A DNA stretch of 64,000 bases from Rubrivivax sp. (GCA_026125665.1 JAHCKS010000008.1:1-64000), one strand, 5' to 3'. Counted from the stretch's first letter, positions 16,155-25,307 are shown. The notes: generated by a model from the letters alone, not told the origin. Numbers and translations: made by a program.

Positions 16155-17714
16155 ATGACCCTCGCCCAGCTGCTCGCCCGGCAGGCCCGCGCGGCACCCG
16201 GGCGCGCGGCCATCCTTGAAGGCGCGCAGGTGCATGCCACGCACGGCCAGTGGGCAGCGCGCGCGGCGGGCTTCGCGCGGCGGCTGCACGACGCCGGGCT
16301 GCGGCCGGGCGACCGCCTCGTGCTCTTCATGCGCAACCACCCGCGCTACCTGGAGGTGATGTGGGGCGCCTGGTGGGCCGGCCTCGCCGTCGTGCCGGTG
16401 AACGCCAAGCTGCACGGCAGCGAGGTGGAGTGGATCATCGGCAACGCCGAGGCGCGCTGGGCCTTCGTGACGCGCGACGTGGCACCGCAGCCGCTGGCGG
16501 GGCTCGAGCGCCAGATCGACATCGAGTCGGCCGAAGCCGACGCGCTGCTGGCGCCCGCGGGCGACGGCGAAGGCGCCCCCGGGCCCGACGTGGCGTCGCT
16601 GCCGCCACCGGCCGAACGAGGGCCCGACGACCTCGCGTGGCTGTTCTACACGAGCGGCACCACCGGCCGGCCGAAGGGCGTGATGCTCACGCACCGCAAC
16701 CTGATGACGATGGGGCTCACGTACTTCGTCGACGTCGATCCGGTGGACGCCGGCGACGCCATCGTCTACGGCGCGCCGATGTCGCACGGCTGCGGCATCT
16801 ACGCCATCCCGCACCTGATGGCCGGCGCCCGCCACGTCGTGCCGGCCTCGGGCGGCGTCGACCCGGCCGAGCTCTTCGCGCTCGGGCGCGAGCTCGGGCC
16901 GCTGTCCACCTTCGCCGCGCCGACGATCGTCAAGCGCCTCGTCGAGCACGCCGTCGGGCACGGTCTCACGCCCGAAGACGCGGCGCGCTCGTTCAAGACC
17001 ATCGTCTACGGCGGCGCGCCGATGTACCTGGCGGACATCCAGCGCGCGCTGGCGGTGATGGGGCCGCGCTTCGTGCAGATCTACGGGCAGGGCGAGACGC
17101 CGATGGTCGGCACGGCGCTGGCGCGCCGGCACCTGGCGGACGCGGCCCACCCGCGCCACCTCGAGCGCCTGGCCTCGGTGGGCGTGGCGCAGACGCCGGT
17201 CGAGGTTCGCGTCGCCGACGCCGAAGGCCGCACGCTGCCGCCGGGCGGAGTCGGCGAGGTGCTGGTGCGAGGCGACACGGTGATGGCGGGCTACTGGCGC
17301 AACCCCGAAGCCACGGCCGCGGCCCTGCGCGACGGGTGGCTGTGGACCGGCGACATCGGCGTGCTCGACGCCGACGGCTTCCTGACGCTCAAGGACCGCA
17401 GCAAGGACCTCGTCATCAGCGGCGGCTCGAACATCTACCCGCGCGAGGTGGAGGAGGTGCTGCTCACCGCACCCGGCGTGGCCGAGGTGGCGGTGGTCGG
17501 CGCGCCCGACGCCGAGTGGGGTGAAGTGGTCGTCGCCTTCGTCGTCGCGCAGCCGGGCGCGAACGTCGATGCCGCGGCGCTCGACACGCACTGCCTGGCG
17601 CACATCGCCCGCTTCAAGCGGCCCAAGCGCTACGAGTTCGTGGCGGCGCTGCCGAAGAACAACTACGGCAAGGTGCTGAAGACGGAGTTGCGGGCGCGGC
17701 TGAGGGGCGGCTGA
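16155..17714 (+). CDS. Acyl-CoA synthetase (AMP-dependent ligase)
   Basis: A 519-residue ANL-superfamily enzyme expected to activate a carboxylic acid as acyl-AMP and transfer it to CoA. Motifs in order are YTSGTTGRPKG (P-loop) near residue 170, YGQGETPM, WTGDIGVLD, the hinge region KDRSKDLVISGGSNIYPREVEE, and the C-terminal catalytic lysine in PKNNYGKVLK. Chain length cannot be deduced; length and spacing fit medium/long-chain or aryl acid ligases. It follows the GST gene by 46 bp on the same strand, but a functional link is not evident. Confidence 0.93.
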   Translation: MTLAQLLARQARAAPGRAAILEGAQVHATHGQWAARAAGFARRLHDAGLRPGDRLVLFMRNHPRYLEVMWGAWWAGLAVVPVNAKLHGSEVEWIIGNAEARWAFVTRDVAPQPLAGLERQIDIESAEADALLAPAGDGEGAPGPDVASLPPPAERGPDDLAWLFYTSGTTGRPKGVMLTHRNLMTMGLTYFVDVDPVDAGDAIVYGAPMSHGCGIYAIPHLMAGARHVVPASGGVDPAELFALGRELGPLSTFAAPTIVKRLVEHAVGHGLTPEDAARSFKTIVYGGAPMYLADIQRALAVMGPRFVQIYGQGETPMVGTALARRHLADAAHPRHLERLASVGVAQTPVEVRVADAEGRTLPPGGVGEVLVRGDTVMAGYWRNPEATAAALRDGWLWTGDIGVLDADGFLTLKDRSKDLVISGGSNIYPREVEEVLLTAPGVAEVAVVGAPDAEWGEVVVAFVVAQPGANVDAAALDTHCLAHIARFKRPKRYEFVAALPKNNYGKVLKTELRARLRGG

Positions 17715-17726
17715 GCGGACACGACT

Positions 17727-17750
17727 CCGGACCGGGCCGGATCGGTCCGG
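17727..17750. terminator. Strong hairpin between convergent genes
   Basis: Arms CCGGACCG and CGGTCCGG (8 bp, perfect) flank an 8-nt loop, 13 bp after the acyl-CoA synthetase stop. No T-tract follows. In this very GC-rich genome it may be a factor-independent terminator for the plus-strand transcript, but a purely structural role is possible. Confidence 0.4.
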
Positions 17751-17772
17751 CAGGGCTCGGCCCACGAAGGGT

Positions 17773-17797
17773 GTGGCGGGATCGGGACGGCGGGGTG
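17773..17797 (+). repeat. Dispersed ~25-bp intergenic repeat, copy 3
   Basis: Reads GTGGCGGGATCGGGACGG followed by CGGGGTG. It lies in the 151-bp space between two convergent genes, 22 bp after a hairpin. It is closest to copy 4 (51911-51935). Confidence 0.55.
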
Positions 17798-17865
17798 GCC
17801 TTGGCGCGCCACGACCTCGAACGGGTGGAGCTCCGCACACCCGCGAGGGCCGGATTCGCCGCCAA

Positions 17866-18540
17866 TCAAGCTCGCGGCAACAGCACCCCCACCCGCTCGC
17901 CCCGCGGCACCACCTCGCGCTGCGCCACCAGCCCCAGCGCCGCCGCGAACCACTGCAGCAGCTGCCAGGCCAGCGTGTCGCGCTGCGGGCTCTGCGAAGC
18001 CGGCTCGCTGCTGACGCTGGCCACGAGGCGCACGCCGCCACCCTCGGCCGGCAGCTCGATCGCGAGGCGCACCACGCGCCCCTGCTGCAACGTGTGCTCG
18101 ACCATCAGGTCGAGCAGGTGCTTCAGCGCCGCCGGGTTGGCCTGCACCGCCTCGCTCGCGGCCGGGCCGTGCAGCTCCACGCCCAGGCGGTCGGCCTCGC
18201 CGCTCCACTCGGCCACCGTCTGCAGCAGCGCGAGGCCGAGGTCGACGTTCTCGCGCCGCAGCTGCTGCGCGCGCGCCACGATCTGCGCCAGCTCCTGCAA
18301 CTGCAGCCCGAAACGTTCGAGCCGCGCCAGCTCGTCCGGCAGCACGGTTGCGCCGCCCCCTTCCTGCAAGCGCGCACCGGCCGCCGCCAGACGTTCGCCG
18401 ATGGCGGAGAGCACCGGCAGCGGCAGCGGCCCGCCCGCGGCGGCGCGCTCTGCACCTGGAGCGGACGCTTCGGCGTCGGCGGCACGTACCATCGGCGGCG
18501 GGTCGGTGAGGTAGACGACGCGCGTGGCGGGAGTCTTCAT
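17866..18540 (-). CDS. Uncharacterised protein, possibly a degenerate histidine-kinase-like ATPase
   Basis: A 224-residue protein with no recognised family motif. Residues about 75-110 form a helical stretch (LARLERFGLQLQELAQIVARAQQLRRENVDLGLALLQ) like a dimerisation helix. The following ALKHLLDLMVEHTLQQGRVVRLAIEL and LAWQLLQWFAAALGLVAQREVVPRG resemble the layout of a HATPase-type core, but no clear N-box or G-box is visible. The start overlaps the GspE-like gene by 4 nt (ATGA), so the two are co-translated and probably work together. No transmembrane segment is seen. Confidence 0.6.
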   Translation of the reverse strand: MKTPATRVVYLTDPPPMVRAADAEASAPGAERAAAGGPLPLPVLSAIGERLAAAGARLQEGGGATVLPDELARLERFGLQLQELAQIVARAQQLRRENVDLGLALLQTVAEWSGEADRLGVELHGPAASEAVQANPAALKHLLDLMVEHTLQQGRVVRLAIELPAEGGGVRLVASVSSEPASQSPQRDTLAWQLLQWFAAALGLVAQREVVPRGERVGVLLPRA

Positions 18541-20915
18541 TGGTTCGTCGCGGCGATGACTTCGGGCATGTCGGTCAGCCCCTGCAGCATCTTCTCGATG
18601 CCGTCCTGGCGCAGCGTGCGCATGCCGGCGGCCAGCGCGGCGGCCTGCAGCTCGGGCGCCGGGGCGCGATGGCGGATGCCTTCCCGCACCACCTCGTCGG
18701 CGCGCATCAGCTCGTGCAGGCCGAGGCGGCCGCGGTAGCCGTGATGGTCGCAGTGCACGCAGCCCTGGTGCCGCCAGGCACGCACCTGGCCCTGTGGGTC
18801 GGCGCAGGCCGCGCGCCAGCGCGCCACCGTGTCGGCGGCCGCCGGCCCCTGGCCGCTGGCGCTGGCGCGGTACTCCTCGGCGAGCGCGTGCAGCGCGTCC
18901 TCGCGCATCGGCTCGGCGACACGGCAGTGCGGGCACAGCCGCCGCACGAGCCGCTGCGCGAGGATGGCCAGCAGCGAATCGGAGAACATGAAGGGGTCGA
19001 GCCCGATCTCCAGCAGGCGGGTGATGCTCTCCGGCGCCGAGTTGGTGTGCAGCGTCGACAGCACGAGGTGGCCCGTGAGCGACGCCTCCACGGCGATGCG
19101 CGCCGTCTCCTCGTCGCGCATCTCGCCGATCATCACCACGTCGGGGTCGGCGCGCAGGAAGGTGCGCATCGCCTGCGCGAAGGTCCAGCCGATGCGCGGG
19201 TTCACCTGCACCTGGCGCAGGCCCTCCTGCTCGATCTCCACCGGGTCCTCGGCGGTCCAGATCTTGCGCTTGTCGGTGTTGAGCTCGCGCATCACCGAGT
19301 GCAGCGTCGTCGTCTTGCCGCAGCCGGTGGGGCCGCAGATGAGCACCAGGCCGTAGGGCTTGGCGATCACCTCGCGCAGCGCGGCGAGGTTGGCCTCGGC
19401 CAGGCCGATCTCGGTGATCGGCATCGGCTTCAGGCCCGACAGCAGCCGCAGCACCACGTCCTCGAGCCCGCCGTGAGTGGGCACGGTGACGACGCGCAAC
19501 TCGACCTTCGGCCCGCCGAAGCGCGCGAAGGCGATCTTGCCGTCCTGCGGTTTGCGATGCTCGGAGATGTCGAGCTCGGCCATGATCTTCAGCCGCGCCA
19601 CCACCGCGAAGCGCAGCCGCGCCGGCAGCTCGAGGCACGGCACGAGCTCGCCGTCGACGCGCAGGCGCACGCGCACGGGCTTGGGTGGCGGGCCGGTCTC
19701 GACGTGGATGTCGGAAGCGCGCAGCCGCACGGCCTCGGTGATGAGGGCGTTGATCATGCGCACGAGCGTGTTGTCCGACTCGGACGTGGCGGACTGCTCG
19801 TCCTCGGCCGTGGTGCCGGCCGCCGTCAGCTCGGCGGCCAGCTCGTGCAGGCCGGTGCGCAAGGTGACCAGCGGCAGCGGCACCTGGTCGGGCGGGCCGG
19901 CATCGACATCGCCGTCGCGCGCCGCGGCCCCCGCGGGCCCTTCGCCCATGGCGCCGCCCAGCGACGGGATGACGACGCCGTAGGCGCGCAGCAGCGCGGC
20001 GGCCAGCGCCTGCGGCGAGGCGGCCACCGGCACCACACGAGCGCCGCTGACAAAACGAAGCTCGTCCTGCAAGGCGCGGTTCCACGGGTCGGCCATGGCC
20101 ACGACGAGGCGGTCGTCGCGCAGGGCCAGCGGCAGCGCCTGGCCGCGCTCGGCCAGCGCGCGCGGCACACGTTGCAGCGCCTCGGGCTCGGGCGTGAACT
20201 CGCGCAGGTCGACCACCGGCACGCCCATCCAGTCGGAAAGCGCCGCGGCGAGCTGCTCGGGCGCCAGGGCGCCGGCCTGCACCAGCATCTGGCCGATGAG
20301 CAGGTGCGGCTCGCCGCGCTCGCGGCGCTCGGCCTGGGCCTGCAGCGCCTTGGCCAGCGCCTGCGGCGTCACCTGGCCGGCCTCGACGAGCGCCATGCCG
20401 AGGTGGCGTGCGTGCCGCTGCGGCGGGCGGTCGAGCGCCGCCCACAGCTCGGCGGCGTTGCGCGGCACGGCCGCGTGCGCCGCCGGCATGCGGCCCAGCC
20501 AGCGCAGCAGCGGCACGGCGCGCGGCGGCACGTACCAGGCCTCGTTCGCGCCGTCGGGCAGCTGCACGTCGAGCCACAGGCCGCCGTGCGGCGCGCTGTG
20601 TGTGCCGGTGCAGGCCACGGCCAGCGTCTCGAGCCCGGGCAGCGCCATCGTCAGGCGCCGCCCGCTGGCCGGCGCCGGCCGGCGCGCGGTGGCCAGCCGC
20701 AGCAGGCGTACCTGGGCGCGGGGCACGCTCTCGACGACCGTCTCGCCGTCGGCGCTTTCGGCAGTGGTCGGCGTGCGCAGCTGCAGCATCGCGGCGTCGT
20801 CGGGGGCCGGCAGCAGCTCGCCGCGCAGCACGCGGCCGTCCTGCAGATGCAGCTCGCAGGCGCCGCCGACCAGTACCTCGACGCGGGCTTCGGGTTCGAC
20901 CGGGGTGTCGATCAT
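18537..20915 (-). CDS. GspE/PilB-family type II/IV secretion ATPase (orphan)
   Basis: A 792-residue protein, longer than typical GspE/PilB (about 500-570). Residues 1-80 form an extra, PilZ-like or unknown domain. Two MshEN/GspE-N type segments follow (GMALVEAGQVTPQALAKAL, LLIGQMLVQAGAL). The ATPase core has GPTGCGKTTTLHS (Walker A), the Asp box around IWTAEDPVEIEQEG, DPDVVMIGEMRDEETA (Walker B) and GHLVLSTLHTN (His box). The zinc motif is CPHC...CVHC. It would power pilus or pseudopilus assembly, but no inner-membrane platform, prepilin or secretin gene lies nearby. The only linked gene is the coupled protein at 17866-18540. Confidence 0.9.
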   Translation of the reverse strand: MIDTPVEPEARVEVLVGGACELHLQDGRVLRGELLPAPDDAAMLQLRTPTTAESADGETVVESVPRAQVRLLRLATARRPAPASGRRLTMALPGLETLAVACTGTHSAPHGGLWLDVQLPDGANEAWYVPPRAVPLLRWLGRMPAAHAAVPRNAAELWAALDRPPQRHARHLGMALVEAGQVTPQALAKALQAQAERRERGEPHLLIGQMLVQAGALAPEQLAAALSDWMGVPVVDLREFTPEPEALQRVPRALAERGQALPLALRDDRLVVAMADPWNRALQDELRFVSGARVVPVAASPQALAAALLRAYGVVIPSLGGAMGEGPAGAAARDGDVDAGPPDQVPLPLVTLRTGLHELAAELTAAGTTAEDEQSATSESDNTLVRMINALITEAVRLRASDIHVETGPPPKPVRVRLRVDGELVPCLELPARLRFAVVARLKIMAELDISEHRKPQDGKIAFARFGGPKVELRVVTVPTHGGLEDVVLRLLSGLKPMPITEIGLAEANLAALREVIAKPYGLVLICGPTGCGKTTTLHSVMRELNTDKRKIWTAEDPVEIEQEGLRQVQVNPRIGWTFAQAMRTFLRADPDVVMIGEMRDEETARIAVEASLTGHLVLSTLHTNSAPESITRLLEIGLDPFMFSDSLLAILAQRLVRRLCPHCRVAEPMREDALHALAEEYRASASGQGPAAADTVARWRAACADPQGQVRAWRHQGCVHCDHHGYRGRLGLHELMRADEVVREGIRHRAPAPELQAAALAAGMRTLRQDGIEKMLQGLTDMPEVIAATNQ

Positions 20916-21150
20916 GGGGTGAGTGGCTGACGTGCTGCGCGCGGGGGCGCATCGGACGTCTGCGCAGCGTCGGGGGAGTGGACGACATGGCAGCTTACGC
21001 GCCGGGCCGGGCGCGGAGGGCGCAGTTGTTCACGGCCGGGCCGGTGCAGCCCGGCCCTTTGCGGCCGCCTTGACGCCGCTCAAGGTCGGCCGGGCCGTTC
21101 GGCCGGAGCGGCCCGCCCCGCGGCGGCGTTGCGCCGCGGCGGCCCGAGCC

Positions 21151-21606
21151 TCAGCCGATCGCCTTGCGGTACTGCACGAAGCCGCTCTTCTCGGCGATGC
21201 GGTCGTACAGCAGCATGGCCTGCGCGTTCGACTCGTGCGTCAGCCACCACACGCGCGTCGAGCCCGCCTTCGCCGCCGCGGCGTAGACATGCTCGATGAG
21301 CGCGCGGCCGACCCCCAGGCCGCGCATGTCCGGCGCGGCGAAGAGGTCCTGCAGGTAGCACGAAGGGTTCAACATCCAGCAGCTGCGGTGGAAGATGTAG
21401 TGCACGAGGCCGACGAGGCGCCCGGCGCCGTCCTCGGTGTCGACCTCGGCCACGGCGCAGTGCATCGGCTCGGCCGGGTCGTGGAAACGCAGCCAGGTGG
21501 CGTCGGTCACCGCGTCGCCGAGGTCCACCTGGTAGAAGGCTTGATAGCCGCGCCACAGCGGCAGCCATTGCTCGTGGTCGCGGCGTTCGGCCGGGCGGAT
21601 CTTCAT
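21151..21606 (-). CDS. GNAT family N-acetyltransferase
   Basis: A 151-residue acetyltransferase. The acetyl-CoA binding motif A is DLFAAPDMRGLGVGRALIEHV, preceded by VHYIFHRSCWMLNPSCYLQ and followed by VWWLTHESNAQAMLLYDRIAEKSGFVQYRK. The pattern matches diamine/aminoglycoside-type single-domain GNATs, but the substrate cannot be named. It is transcribed divergently from the MDR gene at 21737 with 130 bp between them. Confidence 0.9.
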   Translation of the reverse strand: MKIRPAERRDHEQWLPLWRGYQAFYQVDLGDAVTDATWLRFHDPAEPMHCAVAEVDTEDGAGRLVGLVHYIFHRSCWMLNPSCYLQDLFAAPDMRGLGVGRALIEHVYAAAAKAGSTRVWWLTHESNAQAMLLYDRIAEKSGFVQYRKAIG

Positions 21607-21736
21607 GCGGGTCTCCCGGTCAGCGGCGCCTGGGCTGCGCCCGATGGGGCACGCGGCAGGCTCGCCGTGGCGGTCGCTACAGTGTGGCACGCAACGCGGC
21701 CCGGCCGGCCGATCAACCAGCGAGGAGACCCCGGCG

Positions 21737-22750
21737 ATGCGCGCCTTCGAGATCCGCGACCAGTGGGACATGGAGCACCTGCAGCTGGGCACGCGCGCCG
21801 AGCCGCGCCCCGGGCCGGGCCAGGTGCTGCTGAAGATGCGCGCGGCGTCGCTGAACTTCCGCGACCTCTACGTCGTCGTGCGCGGCTACGGCGCGTTCAC
21901 CGGCAACCTGCCGCTGGTGCCGGTGTCCGACGGCGTCGGCGAGGTGGTCGAGGTTGGCGCCGGCGTCACGCGCGTCAAGGTCGGCGACCGCGTCTGCCCC
22001 ACCTTCTGCCAGGAGTGGATCGCCGGCGAGCCGACGCTCGAGCGCCTCGTGCGCACGCTCGGCGGGCCGATCGACGGCACGATGGCCGACCTGATGTGCC
22101 TGCCCGAGGCAGGCGTCTGCCCCGTGCCGGCGCACCTGTCGGACGAGCAGGCCGCCACGCTGCCCTGCGCCGCGCTCACCGCGTGGAGCGCGCTCGTCAC
22201 CTTCGACACCCTCGCCCCCGGCGCGCACGTGCTGGTGCAGGGCACCGGCGGCGTCGCGCTCTTCGCGCTGCAGTTCGCCAAGCTGCGTGGCGCCGAGGTC
22301 ACGGTGATCTCCTCCAGCGACGAGAAGCTGTCGCGGGCGCGGGCGCTCGGCGCCGACCACGGCATCAACTACACGGCCACGCCGGAGTGGGCGAAGCCCG
22401 CGCGCGAGCTCACCGGCGGGCGCGGCTTCGACCACATCGTCGAGCTCGGCGGCGAGAAGACGCTGCCGCAGTCGCTGCGCTGCATCCGCCCGGGCGGCAC
22501 GCTGTCGATGATCGGCGTGCTGTCGGGCGGGCAGCTGGCTGCGCCGCTGGGCCTCGTCGTCACGCGCCAGGTGCGGCTGCAGGGCGTGACGGTCGGCTCG
22601 CGCGACGGCTTCGAGGCGATGCTGCGCGCCGTCGGCCAGCACCGCGTGCAGCCCGTCGTCGACCGCACCTTCGCGTTCGAGGAGCTGAAGGAGGCGCTCG
22701 CCTACCTGAAGAGCGGCAGGCAGTTCGGCAAGATCTGCCTGCGGCACTGA
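21737..22750 (+). CDS. NAD(P)-dependent zinc-type alcohol dehydrogenase/quinone oxidoreductase family (MDR)
   Basis: A 337-residue medium-chain dehydrogenase/reductase. The GroES-like N-domain holds ASLNFRDLYVVVRGYG and PLVPVSDGVGEVVEVG. The Rossmann domain has GAHVLVQGTGGVALFALQFAKLRGAEVTVISSS. The usual structural-zinc cysteine cluster is missing, and the position after RVCPTF lacks the catalytic GHE motif, so a zinc-free reductase activity is likely. GAGGAG stands about 9 nt before the ATG. The physiological substrate is unknown. Confidence 0.9.
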   Translation: MRAFEIRDQWDMEHLQLGTRAEPRPGPGQVLLKMRAASLNFRDLYVVVRGYGAFTGNLPLVPVSDGVGEVVEVGAGVTRVKVGDRVCPTFCQEWIAGEPTLERLVRTLGGPIDGTMADLMCLPEAGVCPVPAHLSDEQAATLPCAALTAWSALVTFDTLAPGAHVLVQGTGGVALFALQFAKLRGAEVTVISSSDEKLSRARALGADHGINYTATPEWAKPARELTGGRGFDHIVELGGEKTLPQSLRCIRPGGTLSMIGVLSGGQLAAPLGLVVTRQVRLQGVTVGSRDGFEAMLRAVGQHRVQPVVDRTFAFEELKEALAYLKSGRQFGKICLRH

Positions 22751-22758
22751 CGCGCCGC

Positions 22759-22806
22759 GATCGGCACCGCGACCGGCACCGCGATCGGCACCGCGATCGG
22801 CGCCGC
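22759..22806. repeat. Four-copy 12-bp tandem repeat
   Basis: Four consecutive units of GATCGGCACCGC (units 2 and 4 each differ by one base) fill the short space between the MDR gene and the desulfhydrase gene. The unit length of 12 would keep frame if read through. It is an obvious slippage-prone tract with no known function. Confidence 0.8.
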
Positions 22807-22855
22807 GCCGGTTGCATGCGGCGCGGCCGTTGCACGCGGGTATGCTCGCGCGGCC

Positions 22856-23917
22856 ATGCTTGCCGACCTCAGCCGACGCCTCGAGCGTTTTCCCCGCCGC
22901 GTCTACTCGCACGCGCCGACGCCGCTGCAACCGCTGCCGCGCTTCAGCGCCGAGCTGGCCGCGCAGTGCCCTGCCGGGCGCGGGCCCGAGGTCTGGGTCA
23001 AGCGCGACGACATGCTCGGCCTCTTCCCCGGCGGCAACAAGACGCGCAAGCTCGAGTTCCTCGTCGCCGACGCGCTGGCGCAGGGTGCGGACACCCTCGT
23101 CACCTGCGGCGCGCCGCAATCGAACCACTGCCGCATCACGCTCAGCGCGGCGGCACACGAGGGGCTCGAGTGCCGCTTCGTTATCGAGGAGCGCGTGCCC
23201 GGCAGCTACCACGCCGACGCCGGCGGCAACCACTTCCTGTTCCGCCTGATGGGCGTGGAGGCGATCACCGTCGTGCCCGGCGGCAGCGACATGGCCGCGG
23301 CGATGGCCGCCGTGGCTGCCGACGTGGCGCGGCTCGGCCGCAAGGCCTACGTCATCCCCGGCGGCGGCTCGAACGCCGTCGGCGGGCTCGGCTACGTGGT
23401 CTGCGCGCAGGAGCTGCAGCGGCAGTGCGACGAACAGCGTCTGGACTTCGATGCCGTGGTGCTGGGCTCGGGCAGCTCGGGCACGCACGGCGGCCTGCTC
23501 GCCGGCTTCACGGCGCTGGGCGTCGCGACGCCGATCGTCGGCATCGGCGTCAGCCGCGACCCCGCGCAGCAGGAGCCGCTCGTCTTCGACGAGGCGCGCG
23601 CCGTGCTCGCGCTGCTCGGTGACGGCGGCCAGGGTGGCACCACTCTTGCGCGCGGGGCGGTGCAGTGCGTCGGCGGCTACTGGCAGCCGAAGTATTCGCT
23701 GCCGAACGCGCCGATGGTCGAGGCGGTGCAGTGGCTGGCGCGCAGCGAGGGCCTGCTGCTCGACCCGGTGTACACGGGCAAGGCGATGGCCGGGCTCGTC
23801 GGCGAGGCGCGCCGCGGACGCTGGGCGAACGCCGACCGCGTGCTCTTCCTGCACACCGGCGGGCTGCCGGCCGCGTTCGTGTACCAGGACACGCTGCTCG
23901 CTCCGCCCGCGCGCTGA
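22856..23917 (+). CDS. D-cysteine desulfhydrase/ACC-deaminase family PLP enzyme
   Basis: A 353-residue fold-type II PLP enzyme. Lys62 in FPGGNKTRKLEFL is the expected Schiff-base lysine, and CGAPQSNHCRIT holds the substrate-contact motif. GGYWQPKYSLPNAPMVEAV and LDPVYTGKAMAGL match the C-terminal family pattern. Candidates are D-cysteine desulfhydrase (D-Cys to pyruvate, H2S and NH3), L-cysteate sulfo-lyase (CuyA) and ACC deaminase. The insertion PGSYHADAGGNHFLFRLMG is found in the D-cysteine desulfhydrase branch as I recall it, hence the preferred call. Confidence 0.85.
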   Translation: MLADLSRRLERFPRRVYSHAPTPLQPLPRFSAELAAQCPAGRGPEVWVKRDDMLGLFPGGNKTRKLEFLVADALAQGADTLVTCGAPQSNHCRITLSAAAHEGLECRFVIEERVPGSYHADAGGNHFLFRLMGVEAITVVPGGSDMAAAMAAVAADVARLGRKAYVIPGGGSNAVGGLGYVVCAQELQRQCDEQRLDFDAVVLGSGSSGTHGGLLAGFTALGVATPIVGIGVSRDPAQQEPLVFDEARAVLALLGDGGQGGTTLARGAVQCVGGYWQPKYSLPNAPMVEAVQWLARSEGLLLDPVYTGKAMAGLVGEARRGRWANADRVLFLHTGGLPAAFVYQDTLLAPPAR

Positions 23918-23990
23918 GCCGCCGCCGCGGCCGTGCTCGCGACGGGGCCGTTCCTAGAATCGCCGCCGTCATGAGCCCTGCTCGCCCGGC

Positions 23991-25307
23991 GTGATCGCCA
24001 GCCTCGCCCGCGGCTGGCACTCCGCGCTCACGCTGCTGGCCCTGCCGTGGCGATTCGCCGCGTTGTGGTGGCGCGGCCGCGAGCACCGCGGCTACCGCCT
24101 GCGCTGGCACGAGCGGCTTGCGTTCGGCGGCCCGCGTGCGCAACCCGGCGCGGTATGGGTGCACGCGCAGACGCTCGGCGAGGTGAAGGAGGCGGCCGTG
24201 CTCGTGGGCGAGCTGCGCCGCTTCAACCCGAGCTGGCGCTACCTGCTCACGCACGGCGAGGCCGAAGGGCGCGCCGAAGGCTACAAGCTGCTCAAGCCCG
24301 GCGACGTGCAGGCCTGGCTGCCGTTCGACACGCGGGGCGCCGCCCGCCGGTTCTTCCGCCGCCACCAGCCGCGCGTGGGCGTGCTGATGGAGCGGCTGAC
24401 GCATCCCAACCTGCTGCACCGTGCGGCACAGGCCGGCGTGCCGGTGATGATGGCCAATGCGCGCCTCGGCGACGCCGACCTGAAACACGCGCAGCGCCGC
24501 CGCGCCCTGCTCGAGCCCGGCTTCCAGAGCCTCGCGCTGGTGCTGGCCCAGAGCGACGCCGACGCACGCCGGCTGGCCAAGGTGGGCGCGCAGCAGGTGC
24601 GCGTGTTCGGCAACCTGCGCTTCGACGTCGAGCCGCCGGTGAAGCTGATCGCACGCGGCCTGGAGTGGCGGCAGGCCGTCGGGCGGCCGGTGGTGCTGGC
24701 CGCCGGCACGCTGAAGGGCGAGGAGGAGCCGCTGCTGGACGCCTGGCGCGCGTTGTCGGCGCCGCGGCCGCTGCTGGTCGTCGTGCCGCGTCGTGCGAAG
24801 CGGCTGGCACGCGTGGCCTTCGAGGTGCGAGAGCGCGGCCTCGTGATGAAGCGCCGCTCGACCTGGGGGCCGCTGCCGCCGGCCGACGTGCTGGGCGCCG
24901 ATGTGTGGCTGGGCGACCGGCCGGGCGAGATGGCCACGTACTACGGCATGGCCGACGTCGCGCTGCTGGGCGGCAGCTTCGACCGCCGGCACGGCGGCCA
25001 GAGCCTCGTCGAGGCCGCGGCCTGCGGCTGCCCGGTGCTGATGGGCCCGCACACGAGCGACCACGAGAACGTCGCCGAGCTGGCCATCGCTGCCGGCGCT
25101 GCCGAGCGCGCGAGCGACCTGCGCGCCGCGGTGGCGCGCGCCGCGCGGCTGGCCGGTGACCCGCGGCGCGACGCCTGGGTGCGCAACGCCTTCTCCTTCA
25201 CCGCGGCGCACCGCGGCACGGTCAACCGCGTCGTCGGGGCGCTGCTGGCGCTGATGAGCACGCGGCCGGTGCCGGCCGACTCGCCCGAAGCCGTTCGGGG
25301 CCGCTAG
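23991..25307 (+). CDS. waaA: 3-deoxy-D-manno-octulosonic acid (Kdo) transferase family protein, divergent
   Basis: A 438-residue inner-membrane-associated GT30 glycosyltransferase expected to add Kdo to lipid A precursor. Hydrophobic N-terminus (LTLLALPWRFAALWW), then VWVHAQTLGEVKEA (equivalent to the catalytic H-SVGE region), MMANARLGDADLKHAQR, VRVFGNLRFDVEPP, LGDRPGEMATYYGMADVALLGGS and CPVLMGPHT. The family motifs METELWPN and LVPRHPERF are replaced by LMERLTHPN and VVVPRRAKRL. This suggests either a divergent WaaA or a paralogue with altered acceptor. The start is GTG at 23991. Confidence 0.85.
   Translation: MIASLARGWHSALTLLALPWRFAALWWRGREHRGYRLRWHERLAFGGPRAQPGAVWVHAQTLGEVKEAAVLVGELRRFNPSWRYLLTHGEAEGRAEGYKLLKPGDVQAWLPFDTRGAARRFFRRHQPRVGVLMERLTHPNLLHRAAQAGVPVMMANARLGDADLKHAQRRRALLEPGFQSLALVLAQSDADARRLAKVGAQQVRVFGNLRFDVEPPVKLIARGLEWRQAVGRPVVLAAGTLKGEEEPLLDAWRALSAPRPLLVVVPRRAKRLARVAFEVRERGLVMKRRSTWGPLPPADVLGADVWLGDRPGEMATYYGMADVALLGGSFDRRHGGQSLVEAAACGCPVLMGPHTSDHENVAELAIAAGAAERASDLRAAVARAARLAGDPRRDAWVRNAFSFTAAHRGTVNRVVGALLALMSTRPVPADSPEAVRGR

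Noticed and set aside
21034-21056. Hairpin GGCCGGGC/GCCCGGCC followed by TTT as a terminator
   Set aside because: It lies between two minus-strand genes while the T-run is on the plus strand, and short G/C palindromes are common at this composition.
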